64,000 nt of DNA, taken from Membranipora membranacea (taxonomy: Eukaryota; Bryozoa; Gymnolaemata; Cheilostomatida; Membraniporidae). A program made the position numbers and the translations under genes. Each line of letters starts with the position of its first letter. Position 1 is the first letter of the stretch. This document shows, one piece after another, positions 21,305 through 36,300 of this stretch. Under the pieces are notes generated by a model. It had not been told where the DNA came from and made no database searches. It worked only from the letters and a program-made list of their open reading frames with translations. The stretch lies in NCBI GenBank assembly GCA_914767715.1, contig OU612073.1, positions 21,452,001 to 21,516,000 on the forward strand, given 5' to 3'.

Positions 21305-24300
21305 GTGATTAAAGATGATGTGTGTAATCAGTGGTGTAATTGATTGCGTTTGTCTGTTGTTCTAAAGATAATTCATTGCCGAAATATGAAATGATTGATC
21401 ATAGAATCGTTCCCTCCTTGACATAAAGGAGACAACTTCGTATAAACAGGGACACTTTTGTTTATTTCTAGTTTAGGCTCATTATCTGTCCTCTCGGGAA
21501 AAAAGCTGACGCAACGAGACCAGCATCTAATGATATTCGGCTGTGGATGCAGAGGAGTCAGCAGAAGAGATTGAAGGTGCTCGAGCTACAGTCCAAAACA
21601 ACTCTAATGCATCAAATGATGGGTCAGTTGGAACGCAATCACACAACAGGCCTATAAGAAATAGTCAGCCTCTCATTTTCTCGTTTATCAAAGAAATTTG
21701 ATGCTCTAGAGTCTAGAGTCTAGGTAATTTGATGGTGACAAAACAAAGCTTTTCTCAAATTTGTAAAATATGTGACAAGACAGTATCGCTGCCTCACTGT
21801 TGATATGGTGTTATGACCATTACCAGCCTAATTTATTACAAAAATGAGAATTCCTCTTTCATGTTTATTTTAGTTCAAGGTGCCAATTGAGATTTATAAA
21901 TTTTACATATGCCACCAACTTGCATTTCAGCTGTCTCAGTGCTTGGACTAGTTTTAAGCAAAATATCATGTTTTATCCAAGGCCGAATATCAAATTTTGG
22001 ATTTTAGAATAGATTATTATATATTATAGAATTAGATTGATCATAGTCTTGTGAAGAAAATTTTGCAATAAGTTAAAAGGAAACATAAGCATGTTGTAAC
22101 ATTATGGTAGCAGTGCTGCTACAGCAGCTTTTGCGTTGTGTCATGGTATTTAACAAATATTTTACCCCATCAACCAACCTATAGTATCAATTTGAGAATC
22201 TTTGGCCTGTGTATAAAGTCTTACTTGATGATACGGTTGAGATCAGCCACAATTATTGGATCAGATGAAACCAGAAAAGGTACATGAGGGTCAAGGCCTT
22301 AAGCTTTGGCACAAATAGTCTTCAGATTGTGGTATGCAACTTGAAGTGCATTGGTTGCACATAAAAATATCATCGTGGAGATGTTTGTAAGGAAGCAATG
22401 ATAATGGGGTGTCATCAAACTGGAAAGCATGCATAACAGTCAGCTAAGCACTGCAGCTAATTTAGAAAAAAAGACAGGATGGAATTTAACCGTTTTTCTG
22501 GAAGGCATGTATTCCTGGTGATACTTTTAAAGGCATTTTTATGCTTTCTATATTATGTAACTGTACACAAACCAAAATGAGACGTCCCTGTCTTTAAGGA
22601 ACAACATCTCCATTGCGGTCAGCTCGAAAAACTGTACCAAAACCAGTAAGCACTTACAAAATGGTGGTGAAAGATAGAAGGGGTTTAAGCCTTTGGAGAT
22701 ACCAGTATTAAAATGAGATTGGAATTTCATATATTGGACACCAAACAACTTCTCTTTGCAGTGCAGGTGGCCTTGAATTATTATATATCAGCACTATGCA
22801 CTTGACAGGGCATTTACCTGACTCAAGGCAGCGGGCAGCACCGGTACATGCAGCTGTTTAATATTTTTGACACATATATTGATGTATTTATCTAGAAGCC
22901 ATACATAGTTTCACAGAAGAGTTTCACTGCGTTTGCATCTAAATATAATGGATATTGTAGTACAATGCTGCTAAGATTTCTTAATTCCATTGTCAAGTAT
23001 GAGATTAGAACCTTTCAGCAATGTTTTAATCCACTTGCTTAATATTTTAAATACTAAGTGGCAGACTCTTATGCTAATAGGTATCTTTACTCTCACTCCT
23101 GTTTATTCATGTAAAATAACAAAGATATACTGGCCATGAATCACATGTAGCATGCCTACATAAAATAGAGAGCTTTGTTTAGTTCATTTCAGTTCTGAAG
23201 TTTTAGCAGAGAGTTGAGCAAGTCAAGACTGCCTGGGGACTTGAGTGATTGATTTTTTTATATTTCTTCAATATTCAGTACACCTATCAGACCCAAACTA
23301 TACAGTGCAAAGCTGGATCCTGGTATAAATAAACAGAGTGAACCACATCAATCTCTTGAACTGTAAGTTATATTCTTCCTTTCACTTGTTTTGATATGAT
23401 ATGATATTCATTGCTGTACAATTTGTTTAATTTTGTTGAGTTGGTAGAGTAGTAGTTTTCTCGATGTCCGTTTCCTTGTTTTGTAAATTCTGGGTGAGCT
23501 TACATTCCTTGAGTAGTGGTATGTAACATGGAAGAAAGAGAGCTAGCCTCATAGACTATAGTCTATGATGCTAGCTTACACAAGAAGGAGTTATTGTAGC
23601 ACAAATAAAGAGAAGACAACTCTGCTAACTGCAGATAAAATTGATTGTATACCAAATTGATTGATACTGGCGGATGTCAGATTTCATTGGATTGGGTTCA
23701 ATACAACTAGGGGTGTAAACCCTGTCATATATTGTATAAATCAAGGTAAATAGCTTGAATTATCAACAATCTCTGTTTTGTTTCGCTGCTAGTTGCTCTG
23801 TCATGACCTGCGTTTGCATGTGCACTTGTAGGGAATGTTCTAGGTTCTAGCTCCTCCAAAACCGCTTTGAGCGCTTTCAGTCGTTGGTTGCAAGGTTGAA
23901 TTTGAGTATTTATTGAGAATTTCGATTTGAGAGTACTGGTAACATATCATACAGCCGTGTGCGTAGGCGACAAGGATTTGAAATTGCTTTAGAAATCGAG
24001 ATGTCGCAATATGTCAGGTACACACATATCTTTAGATACATTCAATAAATGAGCTTCCTCTACATGCTTTTGGTAATTTTATTAAGACAAAGACTTTGAC
24101 TATTTCCTCAAACATACCGCCATGACCTCACGGATTCTAGTTTGATGAATACAGTATTATTACCTTGACTGACCACATCCGACCATTTCAAATTCATTCT
24201 GAAACACTGTCATGCTGCACTGATGTTTATTCTCATTAATATTTAATACTAGCAGTGGTCTGTTGATCTCAAGTGAAGCAATATTGATGATATGAGTGCA

Positions 24301-24410
24301 AATCAGTGTAGAGGTATAGGCAGCAGGTTATGATATTCATAGCCATATGGAGCAGGTCACAGGTTCAATAATTAAATAACCTAATATCATTGTATGTTTG
24401 CCAGAGATCC
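21305..24410. other. No gene seen
   Basis: Long AT-rich stretch without a recognisable exon. At about 22600-22660 a short block (CCATTGCGGTCAGCTCGAAA) resembles the right part of the element at 61580-62492, so an old fragment of that family is present. Confidence 0.4.
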
Positions 24411-24475
24411 TAGCCTGGGCAGGCTGTGTGGATAGGGGACACCACCCACCCATCCCCGACAGCCTGCCCAGACTA
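24411..24475. repeat. Small GC-rich hairpin MITE, second copy
   Basis: TAGCCTGGGCAGGCTGT at the left pairs with ACAGCCTGCCCAGACTA-type sequence at the right. Same family as 2951-3031. Confidence 0.6.
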
Positions 24476-24547
24476 CGGAGATCCGTTGTCTGAAGATTAA
24501 TTAGTGAGGTAGCCTTACTTGTCATGCTATGTTATCTAGAGTCACCT

Positions 24548-24648
24548 AGATCAAGGTTGACCCAATTGCTTGCATTCCAGTTGCCTGTGGCGTGACCAGT
24601 GGATCAAGAGCAACTCGGAATGCAGGCAAATGCACCGAACTTGGTCTA
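24548..24648. repeat. Imperfect foldback repeat
   Basis: A left arm around CTTGCATTCCAGTTGCC and a right arm around GCAACTCGGAATGCAGGCAA are imperfect inverted repeats. A related foldback lies at 43119-43233 in an intron of the sacsin-like gene. Confidence 0.5.
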
Positions 24649-25465
24649 AGAGTCACTTAGAAGTCATGAATACAATTTGTCCATGAAATCCTGTATTTGC
24701 CCTCAATACCAGAAATGATATTGCCTCTCCTTCCGAAACCTGGTAAAACATTTAGTTTTAAGCAAATCATGTCAGGGTACCCAAACCATGCTTGTTCAAA
24801 CTCTTTGAGGCTAACTATTTTGTTGTGTCAGGGTTCTGAAGTTTTAAAATGCAGCATGCCAGTTGCCGGGTGTACGTAGTACACTTTCCCTTATGAGTGT
24901 TTCACAGTGATTGCTATCGCGGCGATGAGTCTGACAGATTTCTTTTGAGCAAACTGATATCCATCATTCGATTTGAAATGAGAATTTGACACCTCTGGGA
25001 ATTTGGCACTACAAGTGTTATTGAAGCCTTCGGAAGAATAAATGTATTCTGTTAGCTGCACTGCATATGACCTCAAGTCACTAATTGTCAAGATGTAAAA
25101 GTGCAGAATTTATAAACCTCAGGGGGTGTAATTTTGTTTTTGTATAAAATCAAATGACAGCGTCGACTTTGAATTTAGTGTAAAGAGATTTATCCAATTG
25201 TTTCCCAACCTCTGCAGTCCTACACAGAGACCTCCCATAACAATATTGATTGTACTCTGTGACAAATTTCTAAACCGATAATGGAAATTTTAATGTAGAC
25301 TTTGGAAATCGAGATGTAAGATGAAACCTGCCTACCTAATATATGATATCAAAGATTATAAATACTGATGATACGGACAAGAAGCCAGTGTGGGCAGGTT
25401 TTGGTGATGTTCACAAAGAGGAGGGGGGGTAGTGATGACAACCCACCAATCAAACTTGGGCTTGG

Positions 25466-25498
25466 TTCAGGCGTGATTCAGGCGTGATTCAGGCGTGA
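25466..25498. repeat. Three tandem 11-bp units
   Basis: Perfect tandem copies of TTCAGGCGTGA. Confidence 0.85.
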
Positions 25499-26447
25499 TT
25501 GTGTATTTCTTTTACCTTTTAGCTTTTACCCATATGTCACTTGAATAACCTCAGATATTAGGTCTCTGATGCTCTGATACCTGCTCTGATACCAGTATGC
25601 CAGGAAGCTGTTTGCATATTCTCATGAGAGATGATTTTATGATAATAGATCTGAGTGTTTATCAATGAGTAATCTCCGTAGATAAAAGTTTTTTCTGTGA
25701 TGACTCATAAATTGGAAACTTACAATAATGATCCAATTTCAGCTGATTATTATACGATCAGTCCTCCATTAATTTAGTTACCAGTTTATTTTGCAGAATT
25801 CCAATAGGAAAATGATTGATGCTGGGATAAGGGCATCACTTTTGGTCCCCAAATATTGCTGCAGTATTCATAATAAATTCCATTATTTTTCCCTTATTAG
25901 AGTCGTGACAGAGCCTTTCTTCAAGGTTATACAGTAGGTAAATTTCCCCACTTTTGCAGTAATTAGCTTTGTCTGAGATTTGCTTTGCAAGCGATGAATG
26001 AAATAATATACTCGCCATGTACAGATGGTATAATAGTTTGTAGGTATTTATCATCAAGATCTCTAACAAACAAAACATAACAACCTGTCCTCACTGTGGA
26101 CTACTGTAGCTCATAGATTACTAATATACGCAGCTATATTTATCTCTGATCTGAGGAGTAGTAGTTGTGTTATTTGTGATCTTGGTTACTCGGCTGTCAC
26201 TGAAGCTATCTGCTGCCGTCTAAAGTAAACAGAAGCTAAGACTAGAATATCTTACCTGCTGTATAGATTATTGATACAGCCTGGTGCAGGTATATATATT
26301 GATTCTTCTGTTGTTGTTTTGAGTTTTAAGTCCAATGCAAGAGATTCATTTGATCGCAGTTAGCAAGTGTACATTTTAGAATCGAGGTAGATTTAAAATG
26401 CTTCACACATTTAGTTTCATCTTTTTTCATAGACATAGGTACTTCAC

Positions 26448-26582
26448 GTAGGTCTATCTGGCGTTACATGCATGTATACTTGGCCAATGATCGTGATCAA
26501 CCCCAACCCACCTAAACAGGAGGGTTGGTTGATCATGGATATTGACAGAGTATACAAGCTTGTAACTCCAGATGCCTATGGT
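26448..26582. repeat. Foldback element with about 60-bp arms
   Basis: The left arm (CTATCTGGCGTTACATGC, then TGATCAACCCC) and the right arm (GGGTTGGTTGATCATGG, then TTGTAACTCCAGAT) are imperfect inverted repeats. Confidence 0.6.
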
Positions 26583-27344
26583 ATTTTAGCCCAGTGGTAG
26601 CTTTGCTTCAGATCATACCTCACATCTATTGGTTGACAATTGGGCAAGCAAAATGGCACACTGAATGTCTCAATAGTCGGTGAGATATTTTGCAACCTTT
26701 GAAATCATCCTGCCAGACTTGAACATTACATAGGGGCAATCTGTTCTGTTATCACCACTGATGTGTTATATGTACAAACGATCCCCTATGACTGATCTAC
26801 TTCTAACATTGACGTCTGAATGTGAATTCTCAGATTGTAGCTGTCTCGGCATCGCTGACTTTGGTGTTTGCTGCCTTCGGTGCAAAGGGATTTCCTCTGT
26901 GTACTTTGATTGGACTGAACTCTCAATATCACCGTCAGCTTTTTATTATTTGTTTGCTTTCAATAAGAACGTCAGCATCGCATCAATGATTATTTTCCTA
27001 GACACATTATAATTAGAGCAATCAATACATTTTCTTTTTTATCCACAAACAATGCCGCTCGTTACACCGAATCGATGTTTGCTAAGAAATCAAAAGGCTG
27101 TTTGATTTGCAACCCTACACTTTTTCAGACAAGTTGATTATCTAGTGCGGTAAGTTTTGTACTTGACCACAATAACCTTTTTTAATTTGATAATTTCAGC
27201 ATTTGACGAACAGCTGATACTGAGTGGGAATTAGTAGCTGACCGCTTATCACTCATAGTCACTCTTGGAGTTAGATATTATCATGGTCACTTGCCATCTC
27301 ATCTGAGCAGTGATCATTGCAGCACTTTAGTCCAGCTGTCATTC

Positions 27345-30300
27345 ATGGCGTCAAAAGGCGGACAACCTTCTATGAAAAGAAATGAGGTAATCCTTTGTTG
27401 ATTAATCTGATTAGCATTGAGCACAGTGATCTTGGAGAATTTCATTCACACTTGTACCTGATCATGTAAACCATGTTTTGTAGGCCTAAACAGGGCATTT
27501 TATGCAAACTGTTGTCATGGTATTGTGTTGGCGTAGACATGAATTTGCATGAGTGGCCGATATCACAGACGCCAGTGACCGGCTGTAGGGTATTCACATG
27601 CATAAAATAACTCTACCATTGTATATCCTGTTAATTTGCATTGTGCAAATGTCATTAGTTAAGGATTTTCAGTTAAAGTTAGAAGTGTTTGAATCATTGT
27701 GTCGCCGTGATCTTCAAATCTTCAGCAATCTCCTGCTATGACATAGGCTAGACCTGACAGTGTGTGTTTTTGATTATCTGAGTCCTTATCAATCCAGTCA
27801 AGGTGAGTCTCTACACCGTACCTGGGGCTGTCAGGTGTCAGCTGATTATAAAGTAAATGCCGGTGTGTTTCAGGTATCCAAAAATGTCAACGAATTCTTG
27901 CGGATACCAATGTTTAGGAAAAAGGTAGAGAAAGTACAGCCATACTCCTCTCATTTGTTCCTCCAAATCCAAGCAATCCTAACTAACTATTCCAGGGTTT
28001 CAGGGTTTGTTTTATGTCTTTACTTTTTTGCTTTTGGTCACTGCATTCATACAATGGATTGAATCCTAGCTCTTGAGTCATGACTAAACTGAGGTAAAGG
28101 AATCCACTGCTGTGGCCTTGCCATCAAAAGACTTTGGACTAACTTCAGTTTCGGCCACCGACTAAGAAAGGCCCACATCTCTACCACCTTGCTAACTATT
28201 CTGCTTGGCGCCTTTACAAAGCCCTGAATAAGGACCGCTGCTGTTACTGCCGATAGAAATCTTTCTTTTGACTGAGAAACCGAGATTAACCTTAAGTTCA
28301 CGGCAAGCCAATTTACTGCACAGGATGTGCATTATCTAAATAATTTATCAATCAATATTGCCAATATTCTCAATGTTCGGCATGCGATGCCTCACCATGA
28401 CTAATAGGATTAGGCTCTATATTGGGCTTGAGCACCGTACTATACATTTACTTCACATCAGCCGAATATTGTCCTGCTTTCTTCCAGTATTTAGATACTG
28501 GCCCTGTACTAACTCTACATTAGACAAGGACTAAACACAAGCCTTGGAATAATCAAGCTGAACTACGGTAATCCCCATGGGTTCTCCTCCCAAGTAGACT
28601 AGCCTGAACTCAAGCCCTAAGTGAGGCCATCATTACCCGGCATTTTTATTTGGGTCAAATGGGATGAGACAGATCTGAGTAGAATCAGAGATGTTTGGGA
28701 GGGAGTAACACAGTGTTATATGCCACTTTGTGGGATCTGAGCACCTAAGCAAAAGTGCATTGATCCAAATTTTGCTTTTTGCTAATTTTGTTAACTACAT
28801 CTTGAATGTACTGATCATCGAATTCCACTGGGCACCACCCATGAGCTTGGAATGATAAGCAGGTTTTGATTTTCTATAATAACAAAACAAATATGCCTAG
28901 ATTCGCCGATTCTAGTTCCCTACTCAATACTCATAGAAGCAAATTAAAGACAAAATGGAAGAGTCATGATGTTTGTGTAATAGGATTGTATGAGGATATG
29001 AGCTAATTCAAAGTGGGGCTGTGTCTAATGTATGTTTATCAATGCCACAACCACAAATGGAAATATTATGTTTAGTTTATTTAACTGTATAATACTCATA
29101 TTACTATTTATTAGAGTATTAAATAAATCCACACAAGTGTACTTTGAAACATGAAGTGCCTTACAAGTGCCCCTGATTATAACTTATAAACATTCCCTTG
29201 TAATGCGATTTGCTGCCAAAGAAAGCATTGCAATACTTTCGCTATGTAATCCTCACCAGCTTTTTGATACCTGGGCATCGTAAGTGCTACAACTTGTCTG
29301 TTTGCTGCACTCTTACTGCTTACAGATGTACACATGAGGTCGTACCTCAGACTTATAGGGTTCTCAAAAACACTGAAGCGGCAGAATCTTGATGATAATC
29401 ACAAAATAATACCCTGTAGGATGTGAATTTCATTTTCTGTTGCTCTTTAATAAAAATAGAAAATTTGAACTCCACTCATCATTACAATGGACTCTCAATT
29501 GAGCGTCAAGAGATGAGAAAGAAATTCTCTTATATTCATGCAATGCTAGGCCTCGGTCACTTATCGTGATTCGATCCTGCAGGTTACGCTCATCCTGCTG
29601 CTTGGTTCTCCAATCCCTAATATCAGCTTGTCCCGTATTCTTGTATTGCACACAGATCTACTCATCCGCAAAACATCAACGAGATTTTGCAAATTTAGCC
29701 TCATAGCTTCCACTTTTGCATCTCTTTCAATATATTTACATACAGAAAAATATTGCCATTTTATCCATGACAAAAAGACCATGTCTCATTTCATTATTTT
29801 CAGACCCAGGCTTCACCAACGACCAGAAAGCGAACCACCGCTGCAGTTAAACCTATGCAAGCTCATGTGAGGCCATCGAGTAGTACAACTGGAGTCGTCC
29901 CGCCCAGACCACAGGTAAGGCTAAGATCCAGATGATTAGGTAAAGCCTAATATAAGGTAAAACCCCAGCCGGGGGGCTGACGGGTGGGGGGGGGGGGAAA
30001 GAGTCTGGGGCTCAGACAAGGTTAAGCATTGTTGACTATGTTTGGAGCATGTAAGTGAGCAAGAGTTCTGGGGGCATCGGAATTCTAGTGACAATTCTTC
30101 GGTGAATACACTCACACACACACCCACTCATACCAACATGAATCCTTCTTCTCATATTACAGGCTGTTTCAGGGCAAGGAGTTAAAGACTTGTTCAGGGT
30201 CATATTACCTATGTACTTGTGACTAATTTCAATACAAACACGTGTTCATGTGCAGGTGTCAAAGCATATCAAGCAACCGCTTAGGGAAATCTAGATACTT

Positions 30301-33300
30301 TAAAAAAATTATGGAAAGGTCAAAGTTTGTCAATGGAGGGTCACATTGCTGTCTGTTTATTGACACTTTGTATGTGGGAGTTTTGACATCAGTAGTACCA
30401 CCTGTTGGCAGACTGTCCCTAGTCTCAGAAGTGTGGCCATGTCCTGAATGAAATGTAATTGAAATTCTGCCAGTCCTGATGATGTTAGACGATTGGTGGG
30501 GCTAGATGTAGTTTAAGCACTCGAACTGTTGTGGGATATTTCACTATCATCCACTTTCCCACCCAGTGGCTGGTACTGGAATACCATCACCAGCTATCCC
30601 GGAAAACTCAGTTAGATACTTTGATTTGAGGTGTAACCATTAGTGATTGAAATTTTTTGTAGCGTTTTGGTGCTCAAAACGGTGCTTCTCAGAGCTCAAT
30701 GAGTCCTGTTCACAAACCGGTGAGGATAACTCCAAATTCCCATACAAACGGGAAACCAACTACCACTACAAGCGCAAAGATTGGAGGAAAAACTAGTCCC
30801 AGGAAAGTTTGTAACGAAGACATGGTAGCTCCACCAGTGATATCACAAGAAGGGACAGAGTTTGATTTCACGGCACATATGAAATCTGTCAGACCAAACT
30901 TCAACAGATTCGGACAACATGAGCCTGCCACGGTGAGTTTGTCCTATACAGTAGTATCTATCTTTTCTGGGTATAGTCAAATATCATATCCAGGGAACAA
31001 AGCAACATGCAAATTGATGACAGTTCCCATGTTATATATTAAAGCGCAAGAACTGCTTCGTCTGATCAAGAAAGTTGTATCTCCTTCCTTCATATATTAC
31101 ATCACAAACTTACTTAGTCTTCTGTATATTTATCAGCAAATTATGATACTGACCATTTTTTACAAGTATGGATAAACAGTGTTCCTATCCCATAAGACAG
31201 TTGTGTCATATCAGCGGTGCCGTAGGTTTGAGATATTTTTAATGGATAGCTGTTGTACATTTTTGTACACTCCAGCTACACAAAGTGTGCTGTTCTGACA
31301 AACCTTGATTCTGACAACTGAAAATTAGCCTTGTTTCAACTTTTTGTCATATTCATATTCACCCTATTTTGTCAGGTAAGAATTAAGAACATCATAACAC
31401 AGTATGTCGGTGACAGGGACGGGTGTGGTGTTGAGGAGCTGATTAAAGAACTCATGCAGAACTCTGATGATGCACAAGCTACTGAGGTTTGGTCTTTCTC
31501 ATCTCTCATTGATATTATATATGACTACTTTTTTATAATTGTTGGTGTATGTGCTTTGATGACTTCCTATTTGTGATACCATTTTATGTTCATTACTCAA
31601 CCTGCTTGTCTTTGTATTTACCATGTTGTGTTGTGGACAACATATGTCCTAGCCAATGGTTCTCATTCGCTGACCAGAGGCAACATATTGGCTAGATATG
31701 CTCAAACATTTTCAACAACAATATATTCATCAGAATTTAGCATTACTCTGATGAACGACAATGTCTCGACTCTGACTCTGTATTCATAACTGTAATGATT
31801 GACCAAGATTCGATAGCTTATACACATTTGATCCACATATTTAAGGCTAGTTTTCTATTCTTCAGATTCACTTTATTCTGGATAAGAGGAACCTGTCCAC
31901 AAAGAGAGTTTGGGAGGAGTGGAAATGTATGCAAGGTCCTGCTCTGTGTGTACAGAATAACGGGGTGTTCTCTGAGCAGGATATAGAGAGTATACAGAAA
32001 CTAGGAGTGGGCAGTAAATCCACTGATCCAGATAAAACTGGCCAGTTTGGTGAGTTTATACTCGGGAAGGGGGGATACGCTAGGGCCCTGAGCTACACTC
32101 CCTAATTGAGGTACTGGTGAAATTGGAGTTATGCTCCCAATTCTAATGTCGAGAAAACAGCCAATAATACAGTGGTTACGTATAAACGTTTCCTTCAAAG
32201 TTTCTCCGTTGTTCAACTTTGATACTCTTGTGTTAAAATTTTACTGGGTGTCAATTTCAAACAGTCAAAAGTAATTATCTGTATTGATGGCTGCCCTGAT
32301 CGACTGCAGGACTGAGATAAATAAAATCATTTCAATGGTTGTTTCCTTATCTCCCACAGGTATCGGATTTAATGTGGTGTATCAGCTGACAGACTGTCCA
32401 ATCTTACTATCGGACCACAAGGATATCTGTATGTTTGACCCTCACCTTAGATACGTACCTGGCGCTTGTGACGAGAGACCTGGAGGTCATGTCGATCTCA
32501 AACAGGACGCTAACTTTGCCAAACTATTCCCTGATTTCATGGCTGGATTTCTCAGTGAGTTTCTTGAAAATTTGTCACAAATCATGTTTGCTTGTTCTCT
32601 TTTTGTCCATACCCCTAGAATGATATAGCGTGAGGTGTATCTAAGAACACTTCCTACGAACCTTAAACATGCATGAAAATGGTTTTTTTATGTGTAGTAA
32701 TTCACATTCTTGACTTGAAGCTCTTGCTATTACTTTGAAAGATAAAATATGATCATTGTAAGGCTGGTAACTTAAATATACCTTGAAATCCTCCACAATT
32801 CAGGAGAAAACCTGTTGTTGATTTTCGAGTAAGGAAGGTTTGTTATTTACGGTGATGAACTCATAATTATACAGGGGGACATGTAGAACATGCAGGATGT
32901 ACAGTATTCAGATTCCCTCTACGACAGCCGGAGGTTAAATCTCAGATCTGTGATATGAGCTTCTCTCCACCAGATGTGCAGGCTATGGAGGTGGTGTTTC
33001 AGTCTGTGGATTTTAGAATGTTCCTTCATTCAACTCTACTATTCACTAAACATCTCAATCAGGTCAAGGTATGTAATACAAGGAGTACTGGTCACACAAT
33101 GCACTAATTAGCTTGTACATCTTCCAAAGAAAGATCATGTTTTAATTCATTTAGTCTAAAGGCTCAAGCAGACTATGACATCTCTGGGCAAAAGACTTGT
33201 GCCATGCGCCATGAGCGCCGTTTGCAGTCCCCTTCACACCACTTCGTCTAAGGTCATGCATGCTAGATATATTCACTTGTCGCAACCTTCTGAATAGCTT

Positions 33301-36300
33301 ACACTGTATCCTAAATTTGTATTTGAGGTGACCGTCTTTTAGCTTCAGCAAATTGCTTTATTTAGGTGTGGGATATGGATTTAAAGGTATTAAAGGTTGA
33401 ATCGACCCAATTATCAGAACTTTTGAACTTTGTTATGTCTTAGTTTGTTGAATTTTCCCCTAGGTGTCAGTAATTGAGCCAGATGGTAGAATCCACCAAA
33501 AAGTTCAGGTAAAGAGACTGATGGCCGCTGATAAACAGCAGAAACTTACCTCTGCCCTCAAACGTCTCTCTCAAGAGATGAAACTCCTCATGACAAATCA
33601 ACTTAAGCCATCAAACATGACGACAACCTCGATATCCTACCACACGCAAACAGAGGATGACTATCTGAAGAATGACTGGTTTGTCAATCAGACTTTTGGA
33701 TTCCAGGGAACGCTGCCGGATGACGAGCAGCGATTCTTGTCAAGCTTCTATGGAGAGGAGAGCAAGAAGTTTCTCCCAGTGGCAGGTGTAGCAACCAAAC
33801 TGAACAGCAGTAACATGCTGGTATCTAGCGCTTATTCATTCCTTCCTATGCCAATCCAGACAGGGCTACCTGCTCATGTAAACGGACATTTTGCAATTCA
33901 TTCATCTCGTCGAAGTATCTGGGAACATACATCATTCGGACACTGGAATCGAGTTTTGAGGGATTATGTGATCGCACCAGCTTACTGTCACTTCCTGTTA
34001 GACTTAGGAAAGTCATTCCAGACTGTAGCTGATGTGAAAAGTTGGATAAGATTCTTGCCGGAGGTGAGCAAAGCTCGCGATGAGTACTTTGAGTGTTTAG
34101 TCAAGCGAGTGTTTGACTATATACTTGAGAAAAACATGCCCGTGATTCCTGTGCCCAAGGATGAACTTCTGACCTTTCACCCTCCTCTGGATTGTTTGTT
34201 CTCTACATCTGCCAGGAATGAGACTGTGGAAAATCTCCTGCTAAAACTCAACCAAAAAGTGTGCACAACTTCTGAAGTGGCAACCAGATTCAAGATGGCC
34301 GACAAGGATTGTCTCAATATCATTGATCCAACCGTAGTGCTGGAGAGGCTGAAGACTATTGACATGCGATTACCTAAACCAGTACAGCGATCAGCATTCT
34401 CCGCACCAGCTACCCTAAACTCAACACTGGAATTTATTCTCAAAGGTCCGGCCTCAAATAACTACAAACTCTTCGATGACTCACCGCTGTGCTTGTCAAT
34501 GGACTGTATTCTCAGGAAGTTCACAACCGACTCTCCTGTGTTTCTGGATTCTCAGTACAGCAAAGTAATTCCTGAATACCCACAGAAGTTTCTACATGGC
34601 GCCGTCAGTGCTAACTTCAGCAGCGCCGCTTGTGTAGAGAGTTCACCTTTCAGAACTTTGAGCGGTTCTATGAATGGTGGGCTGCGTGCCAAAGATGGAT
34701 CACCGATCAAATCACTAACTTTTGAGGATGTTGCTGAGCTGCTGCCAGAAGTAAAGAAGTTCATGGATAAGAAGTGGGCCCAAGAGATGTGGACTCTAAT
34801 AAAGGTTAGCTTAGTTAAAATAAGCATAAAAACAAATTCGATAAAAGCATCCTGACATTATACTCTAATCGAAAATGAAAATGAAAATTTATTGAGCTTT
34901 GGTGTAAGCATAAGTTTTAAAACTCAGGCTGGAGCTGGATTTTTGATCGAATCTCTCTGCCCTGTTTATTTATTTATAACCTACCATCCAAGAGCACTGT
35001 TGGCAAAACACCCACTAGTTATTGTTTGTCTCCTTTTTCCTCAAACAGGCTAAAGCCAGTAGATCTGATGTGGTCAGCCAACTCTCACCTATCTCACATC
35101 TACCCATAATTCCCCTCAGTAACGCAAAAATAGTCAGTGTGGAAGAGGCCAAGAACATTCTCAGTACGTCTGAGGCCAGCAAAAACATGCAAACTGTAAG
35201 TACAAGAATGTCAAATGTTCCTTCTGAAAAGATATTGGTCTGATATCTGATATGGAAAAATAGGCCGAAGATCATCTTGAACCATGATCTGGCTCATGAG
35301 CCAGGGGAGGATAATTAACCTCCCAGGCCAGATGATGTTAGCTCTTTTATGAGTTCAGACTTACCTTCTCTTGGCGGAGAGGTAGACTACTCCTAATAAC
35401 TCAGCAGTAACTTCAGGGAGTTTGGTTTATGTCCCAAACTCCATGGATACTTCAGGTAGAAAATTCCTCTCATTTTGAACCATTAAAATTATGCCACTAA
35501 CAATGCTTGTATCGTTAAAAGTTTCTTTTATTAACTTAAGAAAAAGATGATAGTTTAAGTCAAAGTTCCCGTCATCAATATGACACAATATTCAATACTG
35601 TTGTAAAACTTTTCAAATCCAAAAATGATTGGAGCGAGGGGTCTTATTCGTGCAGTGAAACTAAACTATTCAAAGATACTTAACGGGAACAAAATGGTTT
35701 TTGTTTGATCCCGTTAATGGTTTGTTGGCCCACAGTGGACGGGGGGGGGGGGGGGGCAGCTAATCCAGTGCGGCAGCTCATTGATACATAGTGGAAAGTT
35801 TGGACAACTGTCACTATAGACTCTAGCTCTTCCCTAGCTTTATTTCCTAGCACTCATTCTGGCAGTATAATAATACAAAGAAAGAAAATTATGTATACAA
35901 CACACATGTGTGGTAACTCCTTCTCATTGTCTGTATGAAAGAATTTCCCATCAGATATGAATTTTGTCTGTCACTGTCAGGAAACCGGATTTTGGTAACT
36001 GGCATCAGTGGGTAGGCTTAGAACATATCATAGGCACACATTCAGCCTGGAGTATTTACTGGAAATTGAGCATAACATGCCTAACACCAAGACTTCCTCC
36101 TTAAAATTTCGAGGACTCAATAAATCAGAAATCTGGTGGACTTTGCACATGCAGGGGTGCTATATCTCTTGTAATAATCAGAAAATTGCATGTATGCGCG
36201 AAAGTGACGTCAATATGACATACTGTGTACCCGTTATACTCATGCTCTACATAGCAACCTACAAGTTTAAATTGTTGATAAGTAAACAGATTTAACAACG

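Larger units (their letters stand above)
24654..27344. other. Upstream region of the sacsin-like gene; no exon seen
   Basis: No coding exon with similarity or matching phase was found. The stretch holds three 11-bp direct repeats (unit TTCAGGCGTGA, 25466-25498) and a foldback at 26448-26582. Promoter and 5' UTR exons of the downstream gene could lie here but I see no clear core promoter. Confidence 0.4.

Noticed and set aside
32284-32628. 114-codon frame as an independent gene
   Set aside because: It is exon 6 of the sacsin-like gene with read-through into both flanking introns.
35739-35757. Poly-G run as a regulatory quadruplex
   Set aside because: A homopolymer run within an intron; length may be a sequencing artefact and nothing else supports a role.
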